Counted from the stretch's first letter, positions 23,031 to 31,309 are shown. The stretch: 64,000 nucleotides of DNA from Donghicola tyrosinivorans (GCF_003003355.1 NZ_PVTQ01000010.1:1-64000), one strand, 5' to 3'. The notes: generated by a model from the letters alone, not told the origin. Program-made: numbers and translations.

Positions 23031-24011
23031 TTAGTTGCGACGCAGCCAGTCCGCGATGGCACGGCCAATCGCGACCGGCTGGTCTTCTTGGATGAAGTGA
23101 AGTCCCTGACCGATAAACACTGTTTCCAGATCATGGATCAGGTTGCTGTAGAAAGGAACGGCTTGTGGCGGCACCAGAACGCCCGGTTCCGCGTAGGTCA
23201 GCAGGACAGGCATATCCGTTTCGCCCATGAAGGATTGAATGTCGGCCATCAATTGAACGTTTTCAGTCGGCTCTCCTCCAATCGGAACTTCGCGCGGCCA
23301 CATCCAGGTTGGAAGACGGCTTTCGACAGTTGTGTAGGGTGCGCCATAGGCTTCCATTGCTTGCTCGCCCAAGGTGCGGTTGACCATCATGGGCAGGATA
23401 CCTTCTACGAAGAAATTGCCCTCCATGACCATCTCGTACCCTTGTTTTTCATCCTGAAGCGCGCGGAACATTCCGCCCATTTCTTCGCCCAACGCCTCGT
23501 AGCTCGGCTGGGGCAGTGCAGGCGGTAGAACGCCTTCCATAAAGGCCAGCTTGACTACGATATCGGGGTTGCGCCGGGCAAAATCCCATGCCAGCGCCGC
23601 ACCCCAGTCATGCCCGACAAGGGTTATGTTGGTCAGATCCATTTCGGCGACAAAAGCATCGAGGAAGCGGGCGTGATCGGCGAACGTATAGTCGATGTCG
23701 GGTTTGCCCGACGCGCCCATCCCGATCAGATCGACTGCGATGGCACGATGCGTGTCGGCCACGTGGGGCAGGACATTGCGCCAGAGATAGCTCGAAGTCG
23801 GATTGCCATGCACAAAGAGCACCGGATCGCCAGAGCCAGTTTCGACGTACGACATGGAGGAAGACAGGACATCGACGCTTTGCGATGCAAGGGTCATTTC
23901 TTCCGATACAGCGGGGAGTGGTAGTTTTGTAGGCTCAGACGATACTGCAAATGGAATCGAGGCGAGCGCCATCGTTCCGGCCACGGCCAGAGTAATTGAA
24001 GTGAGTTTCAT
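23031..24011 (-). CDS. Haloalkane dehalogenase with N-terminal signal peptide
   Basis: 326 aa. The catalytic pentad of the haloalkane dehalogenase II group (DhaA-like) is complete: N70 (VHGNPTSSYLW), nucleophile D135 and W136 (VGHDWGAALAW), acid E159 (AFMEGVLPP) and H305 (GQGLHFIQEDQP). The spacing between N, D and E equals that in DhaA (65 and 24 residues). Residues 1-24 form a signal peptide (MKLTSITLAVAGTMALASI), so the enzyme is probably periplasmic. Start chosen for AAGGA before 24011. The reaction is hydrolysis of a haloalkane to alcohol and halide. The next leftward gene upstream is the DUF1330-like one. Confidence 0.88.
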   Translation of the reverse strand: MKLTSITLAVAGTMALASIPFAVSSEPTKLPLPAVSEEMTLASQSVDVLSSSMSYVETGSGDPVLFVHGNPTSSYLWRNVLPHVADTHRAIAVDLIGMGASGKPDIDYTFADHARFLDAFVAEMDLTNITLVGHDWGAALAWDFARRNPDIVVKLAFMEGVLPPALPQPSYEALGEEMGGMFRALQDEKQGYEMVMEGNFFVEGILPMMVNRTLGEQAMEAYGAPYTTVESRLPTWMWPREVPIGGEPTENVQLMADIQSFMGETDMPVLLTYAEPGVLVPPQAVPFYSNLIHDLETVFIGQGLHFIQEDQPVAIGRAIADWLRRN

Positions 24012-24084
24012 GGTATTTCCTTGAAAATTTTGGTTTGTTCCGGACAAAGATTGCACTTCCGTACGGAACCAAGACGCTTGGTGG

Positions 24085-24399
24085 TCAGGTGTGCTTTGTG
24101 GTCAGGATGATGGATGCGTTTTCCAGATCGAAGATCGCGTCGCGCAGCGCAACATGTGACTGATACTCAGCATCGCCAGCCATGCCCTGCATTGATGTTT
24201 CGGGATCGTCGGTCTCGAACAAGTTGACGAGGTCAGCCTGTTGCGCCCCTCGCAGCGACTTGAGCGCCCGAAGCGGGGCATCAACGCGCCGAAGTCCGTT
24301 GCGTTCCATCGCCGGGCGGACTTTCTCAAAATACGCCAGCGCGTCTTCGATGGTTTTGCCTTCCTTGAACGGAAGAATGTCGACAAGAATATGTGCCAT
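24085..24399 (-). CDS. DUF1330/ABM-like small dimeric alpha-beta-barrel protein
   Basis: 104 aa. The start at 24399 has AAGGAG 7 bases upstream. MAHILVDILPFKEGKTIEDA with later LVNLFETDDPETSMQGMAGD and YQSHVALRDAIFDLENASII suggests the ferredoxin-like ABM/DUF1330 fold. It probably shares a promoter with the dehalogenase 73 bases downstream and is divergent from a LysR gene. No reaction can be assigned. Confidence 0.65.
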   Translation of the reverse strand: MAHILVDILPFKEGKTIEDALAYFEKVRPAMERNGLRRVDAPLRALKSLRGAQQADLVNLFETDDPETSMQGMAGDAEYQSHVALRDAIFDLENASIILTTKHT

Positions 24400-24525
24400 T
24401 TCGCGTCTCCTTGGACTTTTACTTTTCCGCCCCCCAAGTCGCTCCATGGAAGGTGCATCCGGAGGGGGTGATCTCGGGCTTTGTTGCCCGGACGAGGAAA
24501 ACTTAGTAGTCTCAAAAATGTGACG

Positions 24526-24550
24526 CAATTTTCTGATATGATACAAATTG
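24526..24550. promoter_or_regulatory. Candidate LysR operator in the dehalogenase divergent promoter
   Basis: CAATTT (24526-24531) and AAATTG (24545-24550) form perfect 6-bp arms around 13 bases, of T-N-A LysR type. They lie directly before the LysR start at 24559 and 127 bp before the leftward start at 24399. Confidence 0.45.
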
Positions 24551-24558
24551 GTGCATTG

Positions 24559-25479
24559 ATGAGACAAATGGATTGGGGCGATCTGAAGCTATTTTTGCTA
24601 TTCGTGCGAAGCGGGTCCACCCGCGCCGCTAGCGCCGCACTTGGGATCAGCCACTCGACTGTTGCACGCAGGTTGGAGGCAATGAGCGCCTTTGCCGGTG
24701 CGCCGCTCTATCAGCGGAAAGGTGGGAAGCTCGAACTTTCTCAGACGGGACAGGAGATGCTGGCGACAGCCACGACCATCGAGAACGAAGTCGCCACGCT
24801 GGATCGGCGTACCTTCGGGATCAGCCGCGAGATTTCCGGGCCGGTTACGCTTTCAATGGGGGATGTTCTGGCGGTCGGCCCGGTACTGGAAATCCTTGAA
24901 GAGTTCCGTCAAGCGCATCCCGATATAGACCTGCGTGTGATCACCAGCGCCTCGCTCTCCGATCTTGACAGACGGGATGCCGATTTGGCGATGCGGTTCG
25001 GACACAGCCCTGATGATCATCTCATCGGTCGGAAATTGACCCAAACCGCCCGCGCGGTCTACCTGTCGAAGGCTGTTGTGGAGAAATTGCGCGACGGCCA
25101 GCCGTTCGACGATTTCGGGTGGATCAGTTTCAGTCCCGAAGGGTCTTCAGAATCCTGGAAGAGAAGCACTCCTTTCGCAATGCACCCGACCGTCATGCGT
25201 ATCAGTGACATGCGAACGCAACAGATCGCCTGTCGCGCAGGCATCGGACTGGTTTTGTTGCCTTGTGTTCTGTGCGACCCCGACCCGGAATTGGCGCGCA
25301 TCACAGAGCCCGAGTTTGTTCCACGTCAGGATTTATGGCTGCTGCGCCACGCGGAACTGCGCGACAACGCCCGCGTCCGCGCTTTAAGCGACCATCTGGT
25401 TCACTCGCTTCCGCGACTGATCGGGCTCTTCAGGGGAGACAGTGGCGAGACAATCCCAATGCCCAAACAGGCGAGCTGA
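24559..25479 (+). CDS. LysR-family regulator of the dehalogenase locus
   Basis: 306 aa from the ATG at 24559; an in-frame ATG at 24538 and another at 24568 are alternatives, none with a strong ribosome site. The HTH is at residues 5-65 (LFLLFVRSGSTRAASAALGI, SHSTVARRLEAM, GGKLELSQTG). The effector domain begins near GPVTLSMGDVLAVGP, a short form like that of PA-type LysR proteins. Divergent from the DUF1330/dehalogenase pair, which it is likely to control. The codon mix is less GC-biased than in the aromatic cluster. Confidence 0.8.
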   Translation: MRQMDWGDLKLFLLFVRSGSTRAASAALGISHSTVARRLEAMSAFAGAPLYQRKGGKLELSQTGQEMLATATTIENEVATLDRRTFGISREISGPVTLSMGDVLAVGPVLEILEEFRQAHPDIDLRVITSASLSDLDRRDADLAMRFGHSPDDHLIGRKLTQTARAVYLSKAVVEKLRDGQPFDDFGWISFSPEGSSESWKRSTPFAMHPTVMRISDMRTQQIACRAGIGLVLLPCVLCDPDPELARITEPEFVPRQDLWLLRHAELRDNARVRALSDHLVHSLPRLIGLFRGDSGETIPMPKQAS

Positions 25480-25688
25480 CATCGCGATGCAAAGTGCCAG
25501 GAATCGCGATGCATTCGCGTGTTGTCTTTGGTCCACGCTCATACACTGGAACCGGTCATTTATGTTTTCATTGTGAACGACCGATAATCGCGTAGCTCCC
25601 GTCAATTAACTAGTTGATCGCGCCAAAGCGGCGAACGTCCGCTTCAACGACCGAACGATTTCACGGCCGTCGACGCACGACTGCACAA

Positions 25689-26537
25689 TCAACACTGGTC
25701 AATAATTGTGTGCGCTTTGCCCGCCACGTGGACTGGTGCGCCGACCTCGTCGGTGAGGCGAACGTTGATGATCGATGGCGCGCCCATATCTTCTCCTTGC
25801 CGGATGACGAAGTGTCCACCATGCGGCCAGCATCGGTCCCGCAGGTAGCCCGCGAAGGCAGCCGCCGCGGCGCCAGTTGCCGGATCTTCCAGCACTCCGC
25901 CCGATGCAAAGGCGTTGCGCACGACAAAGGTTCGCTCGTCCTCTACGTAGACGATCATAATTGTCACCAGCCCATGCCGCCGCATGACCTCGCGCCCTTG
26001 ATCCAGGTTATAGTTTATGGCCGCGAGCCTGGCGCGGTCGTGCAGGGCCAGAATGACGTGGTCCGCTCCGCCATGAATTCGCGCAGGTGGCAGGCGGTCG
26101 TCCAAGTCGCGCGTTGTAAGGCCGAACAACTCAAGAGCGTCCGCGGCCTCTTCCTCTGTTGCGGCTCGGCTTCGCGTCGGCGGTGAGGTGAGCGTCGCGG
26201 CCATGCCTTCCACTGTCGCCTCCGCCTCTACGGAAATGGTCGTGTCGTTCAGGGTTGGATTATAGGTCCCAGCCCCGAACCGTTCGCCAAGCACAGCACC
26301 GAGCGCGATGGTCGCATGCCCGCAGAACGGCACTTCTGTTTCCGGCGAAAAGTATCGCGCGCGCCAACCGGAGGCGCCATCGCTGTTCCGCACGGCAAAC
26401 ACGGTTTCAGAGTATCCGACTTCGGAGGCGACGCGCGCCATCTCAACATCGGGGATGGGGGCGTCCAGCAGGACGACGCCCGCTGGGTTGCCGCCACGTC
26501 CATTATCGCTAAAGGCGGCGATGCATTGGATGTCCAT
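25689..26537 (-). CDS. PhzF-family isomerase-like protein
   Basis: 282 aa. The PhzF catalytic Glu is in GYSETVFAVR (E44), with GNPAGVVLLD near residue 16, PFCGHATIALGAVLG, and the C-terminal GGVLEDPATGAAAAAFAGYL block. PhzF members catalyse 1,3-hydrogen shifts or are of unknown role; no phenazine genes are present. It is isolated between two gene-poor stretches (209 and about 550 bases). Confidence 0.85.
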   Translation of the reverse strand: MDIQCIAAFSDNGRGGNPAGVVLLDAPIPDVEMARVASEVGYSETVFAVRNSDGASGWRARYFSPETEVPFCGHATIALGAVLGERFGAGTYNPTLNDTTISVEAEATVEGMAATLTSPPTRSRAATEEEAADALELFGLTTRDLDDRLPPARIHGGADHVILALHDRARLAAINYNLDQGREVMRRHGLVTIMIVYVEDERTFVVRNAFASGGVLEDPATGAAAAAFAGYLRDRCWPHGGHFVIRQGEDMGAPSIINVRLTDEVGAPVHVAGKAHTIIDQC

Positions 26538-27085
26538 GATCTCTTCTCGCGTTCTGAGACGCCGGACTGGTTCCCCGGCAAAGGGGGGATCGCAGTCGTT
26601 GAAATGAAGGCAAATTCTTCGGATTTAGACGCAAATCGGCAATGTGAACGCAGTGTAGAAGGTGCGAAAGCAAATTGCCAAGTCAATCATTACCGTTCTC
26701 AACGCGGACCGCCGCACAGGCTTTTTTAGGATCGGCAAATCGGCTGGCCTCTGTCCCCATTTCATCGGAGACCCACTGCGCCTGTTGCACAATTGGGGAG
26801 CGGTTGATGGAGGAGGACCGTTTCCTACAACCGCCTCGCGCTCGTCGACGAGGCCGAGTTGGACGACATCCTCTCGCGGCCGCATGAGCGGGCGGAGGCT
26901 CACCCCTCTATCATTAAATCATCGCGCTTGCATGAGCGGATGCCGGGTCTCTCAGCATGTCTGTAGGAAAGTTTCGGATATGCCTGCCCACTGGCATGGC
27001 CAGGTAAAAGGGGGCATTTGTGAGTGTCTTAGCGGACGGCAACTTGCGTCCCACATCCCTCATTTAAAGCCACACACCGCCAACC
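26538..27085. other. Gene-poor stretch; possible gene fragment at 26808-26966
   Basis: About 550 bases without a convincing intact gene. On the plus strand, 26811-26963 reads without stops and includes SYNRLALVDEAELDDILSRP, which has the look of real coding sequence but has no start and a stop in frame just upstream. It may be the tail of a decayed gene. I cannot name the family. Confidence 0.3.
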
Positions 27086-27117
27086 AAAAAGGGGACGCAG
27101 ACTGGCTGCGCCCCCTT
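27086..27117 (-). terminator. Rho-independent terminator of the second tctC
   Basis: 27089-27100 pairs with 27106-27117 (one A-C mismatch, 5-base loop). Read leftward the stem is followed by a T run. It is positioned 25 bases after the stop of the tctC at 27142. Confidence 0.8.
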
Positions 27118-27141
27118 CCGAGGTGTCTTGGATGTTAGAGG

Positions 27142-28191
27142 TTACTTGTCGGTCAGGATGTCCCGCGCGGCCTCTAGGACGCTGTCGGGGGCGGCGTAGA
27201 CTTCGGCGACCAGTTCTTGCAGGCCCGCGCCGTCTACGGTGGCGACCTCTTCCACACCCATGCGTTTGCGCATGTCGGCGATGAAGGCCTCATCGGCTGC
27301 GGTTTCGTCAAAAGCCTTGCGGATGGCGGCCACGCGGTCTGCGGGTACCTCTGGCGGGAAGACGATGGGACGACCGGCGATCAGCGGCGTAAAGAAGAAC
27401 TCTAGCAGCTTGGTCTGTTCGTCATTGGTGATGAACTCAGAGATCAGCGGTACGTCGGGGAAGGCGGGGTGATGTTCGAACCCGATGGTGATCAGCGGAA
27501 ATGCCGTGCCATCCGCCACCCATTCTTTCGCCTTCGCACCGGGGTCCAAGAGCGAGGCATAGCTGAGCATCCAGCCGTCGACCTCGCGGCGCTCCATCGC
27601 CAGATAGATCTCGGGCGAGCCCTTGTAGCCGGGAATGATGTTGAATTTGGCCCCCAGATAGCGGTTCATGATCTCTGGGATGGTGCGGTTCTGGTGGGTA
27701 AAGCTGGTGGCGGCAATCGCCATCTCTTTTTCAAAGATTTCATTGGCGGTTTTCACCGGCGACTGGTCGTTGGCGAGGATCACGTAAGGATACGCGCCCA
27801 CGTCGATGCTGCCGACCCAGTTGACTTCGCGCGGGTCGAACTGGTCCTCGATCCCTTCGACGCGGGGCACAAAGACCGATCCGCCAAGCAGCATGGCCAT
27901 CGCGGTGCCATCTCGCTCGGCCCCTGCCATCATTTCTTTTGCAGCCACCATGCCGCCCGCACCGGGCTTGTTAAAGACGACGATCTCCGGATTGCCGGGA
28001 AAGTGCTTTGCCAGATGTTCGACAAAGGTGCGGGCGATGGTGTCAGCCGATCCGCCGGGGGTCGCGCCCACGGTCAGTTCAACGGTTTTGCCGGTGTAGA
28101 ATTCTTCTGGCGTCTGCGCGGCGGCAGAGGCGGCGGTCAGACCGGTTGTCACGGCCAGCGCCATGGCGCGGCGTATCCAGGTATTCAGCAT
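27142..28191 (-). CDS. tctC: TTT transporter solute-binding protein (TctC family), copy 2, without adjacent permease
   Basis: 349 aa with a signal peptide (MLNTWIRRAMALAVTTGL, cleavage near SAAAQ). It shares with the TctC at 12263 the EEFYxGK start, VFNKPGAGGMVAAKEMMAG, FDPREVNWVGSIDVGAYPY, FTHQNRTIPEIMNRYLGA and GYKGSPEIYLAMER. It stands alone, with no TctA or TctB gene nearby, so it may feed the TctA-TctB fusion 11 kb to the left. Its divergent promoter with the dienelactone hydrolase carries the paired 21-bp motif, linking it to the same regulon. Confidence 0.88.
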   Translation of the reverse strand: MLNTWIRRAMALAVTTGLTAASAAAQTPEEFYTGKTVELTVGATPGGSADTIARTFVEHLAKHFPGNPEIVVFNKPGAGGMVAAKEMMAGAERDGTAMAMLLGGSVFVPRVEGIEDQFDPREVNWVGSIDVGAYPYVILANDQSPVKTANEIFEKEMAIAATSFTHQNRTIPEIMNRYLGAKFNIIPGYKGSPEIYLAMERREVDGWMLSYASLLDPGAKAKEWVADGTAFPLITIGFEHHPAFPDVPLISEFITNDEQTKLLEFFFTPLIAGRPIVFPPEVPADRVAAIRKAFDETAADEAFIADMRKRMGVEEVATVDGAGLQELVAEVYAAPDSVLEAARDILTDK

Positions 28192-28274
28192 ATTCTCCTC
28201 CCAAGAGTTTATTCGCGCGGCGTTTGTTGCCTGTTCTGCGCCCTTTCATGTTGTGCGCTGGGGCGGGCGGGGAG

Positions 28275-28308
28275 AAATCGGATTGGGCGGCAGGCCCATA
28301 GGAAAGCT
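28275..28308 (+). promoter_or_regulatory. Paired 21-bp-phased ATMGGA motif between tctC copy 2 and dienelactone hydrolase
   Basis: AAATCGGATTGGG (core ATCGGA 28277-28282) and CCCATAGGAAAGC (core ATAGGA 28298-28303) repeat at exactly 21 bp. They are centred between the leftward start at 28191 and the rightward start at 28382. Confidence 0.6.
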
Positions 28309-28381
28309 ATGCGCGGAGGATGCGATTGGCTAAGAACCGGTGCAGATTTCCCGCATATCCAATCGTTCGAAAGGAAGGCAG

Positions 28382-29104
28382 ATGATGCCACGGATCGAGA
28401 CTTTGACAGTTGGCGGTAGCCCGATGGAGGTCTTCCTCTACGAGCCCGCAGGCACCGGACCTACGCCCGCTATCGTGCTGGCCATGCATATTCCGGGTCA
28501 TGACGGGATCGAGAAGGACGAATTCACCCTCAAAACCGCCGAGCGTCTGGCTGAGGCGGGCTATGTGGTGGCGGTGCCGTTCATTTTCCATTGGTGGCCG
28601 AAATCCGAAGCCCGCGATCTGAAGAACCGCGAATTTCGCGATGACTGGACCATTGCCGATCTGACCGTGACGATGGACCTGTTGCAAGGCATGGAACGGG
28701 TTGATCCGGCGCGGGTCGGCATTGTGGGTCATTGCTGGGGCGGGCGTGTGGCGTGGCTGGGGGCCGCAACCGACACCCGCTATCGGGCCTGCGTGGTGTT
28801 CTATGGCGGGCGCATCCGGCTGGCGATGGCCGATCAGGGCATTCCGGCGATCGAGCGTGCAGGCGATATCCCCTGTCCCGTCGCGGGGTTCTTCGGCAAT
28901 GAGGACAGCAACCCCTCGCCCGAGGATGTGGATATCTATGAGGCCGCCCTTGAGGACGCAGGCGTCCCTCATGAGTTCCACCGCTATGACGGGGCGGGCC
29001 ATGCGTTCCAGAATTTCCCGTCACCGGAACGCTATTGCCCCGCCCAGAGCGAGGATGCATGGGGCAAGGCGCTGGCCTTCTTGGGGCGCGAATTGCGCCC
29101 CTGA
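28382..29104 (+). CDS. Dienelactone hydrolase family protein
   Basis: 240 aa from the ATG at 28382 (or 28385), after AAGGAAGG. The Cys-Asp-His triad is visible: C118 in IVGHCWGGRVAW, D175 in GNEDSNPSPED and H207 in GAGHAFQNFPS. Dienelactone hydrolases open enol-lactones from aromatic breakdown; the start MEVFLYEPAG and AMHIPGHDGIEKDE fit the family. It probably belongs with the 0-22 kb pathway. It converges on the Usp gene with an 8-base gap. Confidence 0.85.
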   Translation: MMPRIETLTVGGSPMEVFLYEPAGTGPTPAIVLAMHIPGHDGIEKDEFTLKTAERLAEAGYVVAVPFIFHWWPKSEARDLKNREFRDDWTIADLTVTMDLLQGMERVDPARVGIVGHCWGGRVAWLGAATDTRYRACVVFYGGRIRLAMADQGIPAIERAGDIPCPVAGFFGNEDSNPSPEDVDIYEAALEDAGVPHEFHRYDGAGHAFQNFPSPERYCPAQSEDAWGKALAFLGRELRP

Positions 29105-29112
29105 CCATTGCG

Positions 29113-29940
29113 TTAGTGCGACATCAGCACCGGTAAATGGGCGTCCGCCAGAATATCGGCGGTCGGCCCTCCGAAAAGGGCCTCATGGGTGGCCGAATGC
29201 TCGTAAGCGCCCATGACCAGCAGACCCGCGTCGGCGTCACGGCACGCATCCAGAATGGTGTCTGCGATGCTGCGGGCGGTCTTTGGCAGGGTCAGGCGGT
29301 TGACCGCGATCCCGTGACGGGTCAGCAGATCCTGAATGTCGTCGCCCTGATGGCGGTCATGGGTCACATCGCCCACGGTCAGCACGGTCACCAGATCCTT
29401 GGTTTCAAGGATATGCATGGCATCGGCCAAAGCCCGCGCCGCTGCCCGCTTGCCATCCCACGCAAAGACCGCATGTTCGTTCAAGGCGTTGGCATTGTAG
29501 GCATGGGGCACCAGAATGACAGGGCGGCCACTGTCCAGCGCGATCTGCTCGGGCTTGGCCCCGAAGTGTTCATGCCCCGGCTCAAAGGCGCGGCGCCCCA
29601 TGACGACGATGTCATAGGCGCGGGCGGCCTCGACCAAGGTGAAATCGGGGCGGGTCTCAAGGTCCAGAAAATGGGCGGCGCTTTCGGGCAACTCTGCCTT
29701 GGTCTTGTCCTCGAACCCTTGGCGCAGGGCGGCGACGGCCTCGGCATCGCGGCTGTGCAGCAGGTCCAGAAGCTGTTGGCTCATGTAGCGGTTGTACTTG
29801 ACCTCGGAGAGAGCAGGACCGTGGGACACAACGCCCGTCAGATGGGCATTGTATTTGCGGGCCATCTGGATCGCCAGATGCAGCGCGCCCGAGCTTGCGG
29901 ACTCGCCGGAGTAGGCCAGCAGGATGCTTTTGATCGCCAT
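29113..29940 (-). CDS. Tandem universal stress protein (UspA family)
   Basis: 275 aa with two Usp domains. The first is at 1-150 (KSILLAYSGESASSGALHLA, then a degenerate end at DSGRPVILVPHAY). The second is at 155-275 and ends in LLVMGAYEHSATHEALFGGP with a G-x2-G-x9-G(S/T)-type nucleotide loop. It is probably an ATP-binding stress modulator in the cytosol. Transcribed alone, with AAGGA before the start. Confidence 0.85.
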   Translation of the reverse strand: MAIKSILLAYSGESASSGALHLAIQMARKYNAHLTGVVSHGPALSEVKYNRYMSQQLLDLLHSRDAEAVAALRQGFEDKTKAELPESAAHFLDLETRPDFTLVEAARAYDIVVMGRRAFEPGHEHFGAKPEQIALDSGRPVILVPHAYNANALNEHAVFAWDGKRAAARALADAMHILETKDLVTVLTVGDVTHDRHQGDDIQDLLTRHGIAVNRLTLPKTARSIADTILDACRDADAGLLVMGAYEHSATHEALFGGPTADILADAHLPVLMSH

Positions 29941-30067
29941 GAATTCGGTCCTTTCTAAAGGGGCAGTCGTATGGCGTCAGAATAGCGGGCCGCCCCCAAG
30001 GGCATCAGTTCGAAACCTTGCAAAAGCCATAACTTCTGTGCTGCCTGCCTTGACCTGCGGGGCGGGG

Positions 30068-31309
30068 CTAGGTCTGCAACCGCCGCAGCTTTGGCACAAA
30101 GACCAAAAGCGCGAGGGTAAAGATCAGGATCAGCCCGCCCATGACCCCATAGGCCACCCGTACCCCCGCCGAGGCCGAAAGGGTGGCTGCTGCTGCCGTT
30201 CCCAAGGGCATGAGGCCACGGTTCATGAACATCATGCTCATGACGCGGCCCCGATAGGCGTCTTCAATCGTCATCTGCATGATCGAGGTGAGCGCGGTGT
30301 TATAGCTCATATAGGTCGCGCCAGAGATGATCAGGATCAGTGGCGCCAGCACGGCTACCGGATTGGCGGCGAAGGCCAGTAGCGACAGACCAAAGGCCAG
30401 CAGCAGGACCAGCATGACGATGCCGCGCCGCAAAAGTTCGGTATAGCCGCCGATGACCAGCGCCCCCAGCACCGACCCGAGCCCCGCGGCAGAGGTCAGC
30501 AGGCCAAAGCCGGTCGGCCCCCAATGCAGGGCGTCATGGGCAAAGACCGCTAGCAGAACCAGAAAGGGCTGGCCTAGAAACACCGGAACAAGAGCCACCA
30601 GCACCAGCATATAAAGCACCTGCCGCGCCCTCACGTAAGCCAGCCCCGATAGGATCGCGGCGGCAAGGCTTTCCCTTGGCTCAGGCGTTTTCTGTGTCTG
30701 GGGCGCGGGCGTCAGGGTCATGCAGTAAAGGGTGTAAAGCACCGCCAGATAGCTGACCGCATTCAGGGCAAAGCACACCGTCAGGCCGAATTGGGCGATC
30801 ATCAGACCCGCCAGCATCGGTCCCAGCACCTTTGTCGCGTTCAGCGTCACAAGGTTCAGGGCCACGGCGTTGGGCAGCTCATCGCGCGGGACCAGCATGG
30901 GGATCAGTGCATGGCGGGCAGGCAGGTTGAACGCAAAGGCCGCCCCGCGCCCCGCCGCGATCAGCGCCAACGCCCAGAGGGGTGTGACACCCGCCACAGC
31001 AAGGCCTGTCAGGATCACCGCAAGCGCCATCGATGCCAGTTGGATGACGATCAGCAGTCTTCGTCTTTCGACGCGGTCCGCGATGGCTCCGCCCACAAGG
31101 GCAAGGGCCAGAATGGGAATGGCGCGGCAAAAATTCACCACCGCCAGATCAAGCGCGCCGCCGTTTTGCGCCACGATCAGCCAGTTCAGCGCCACCATGT
31201 CCAGCCAGTCGCCCGTGTTCGACACCAGCGTTCCGGTCCAGAGTAGCCGGTAATTCCGCCGCCGCAGGGCGGATGTGAACCGCAATAAGCGGGAAGGAGA
31301 TGCGCCCAT
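30068..31309 (-). CDS. MFS transporter
   Basis: 413 aa with about 12 membrane segments. NYRLLWTGTLVSNTGDWLDM at the N-terminus and GGAIADRVERRRLL between helices 2 and 3 mark the MFS_3 (EntS/MefE-like) group. LPARHALIPMLVPRDELPNA and LNLVTLNATKVLGPMLAGL are further hallmarks. The start at 31309 is chosen because the sequence upstream of it in frame lacks coding character. Divergent from the DsbA-like gene. The substrate is unknown. Confidence 0.8.
   Translation of the reverse strand: MGASPSRLLRFTSALRRRNYRLLWTGTLVSNTGDWLDMVALNWLIVAQNGGALDLAVVNFCRAIPILALALVGGAIADRVERRRLLIVIQLASMALAVILTGLAVAGVTPLWALALIAAGRGAAFAFNLPARHALIPMLVPRDELPNAVALNLVTLNATKVLGPMLAGLMIAQFGLTVCFALNAVSYLAVLYTLYCMTLTPAPQTQKTPEPRESLAAAILSGLAYVRARQVLYMLVLVALVPVFLGQPFLVLLAVFAHDALHWGPTGFGLLTSAAGLGSVLGALVIGGYTELLRRGIVMLVLLLAFGLSLLAFAANPVAVLAPLILIISGATYMSYNTALTSIMQMTIEDAYRGRVMSMMFMNRGLMPLGTAAAATLSASAGVRVAYGVMGGLILIFTLALLVFVPKLRRLQT

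Noticed and set aside
23276-23289. CCAATCGGAAC inside the dehalogenase gene as a regulon site
   Set aside because: Within coding sequence and without a partner at 21 bp.
25482-25513. Direct repeat TCGCGATGCA (25482 and 25504)
   Set aside because: Two 10-bp copies after the LysR stop without symmetry or neighbours. They could be chance or an insertion scar; nothing further supports a function.
22615-27085. Mobile element with transposase or attachment sites
   Set aside because: The composition and layout suggest insertion, but I found no transposase, integrase, tRNA target or flanking direct repeats by eye.
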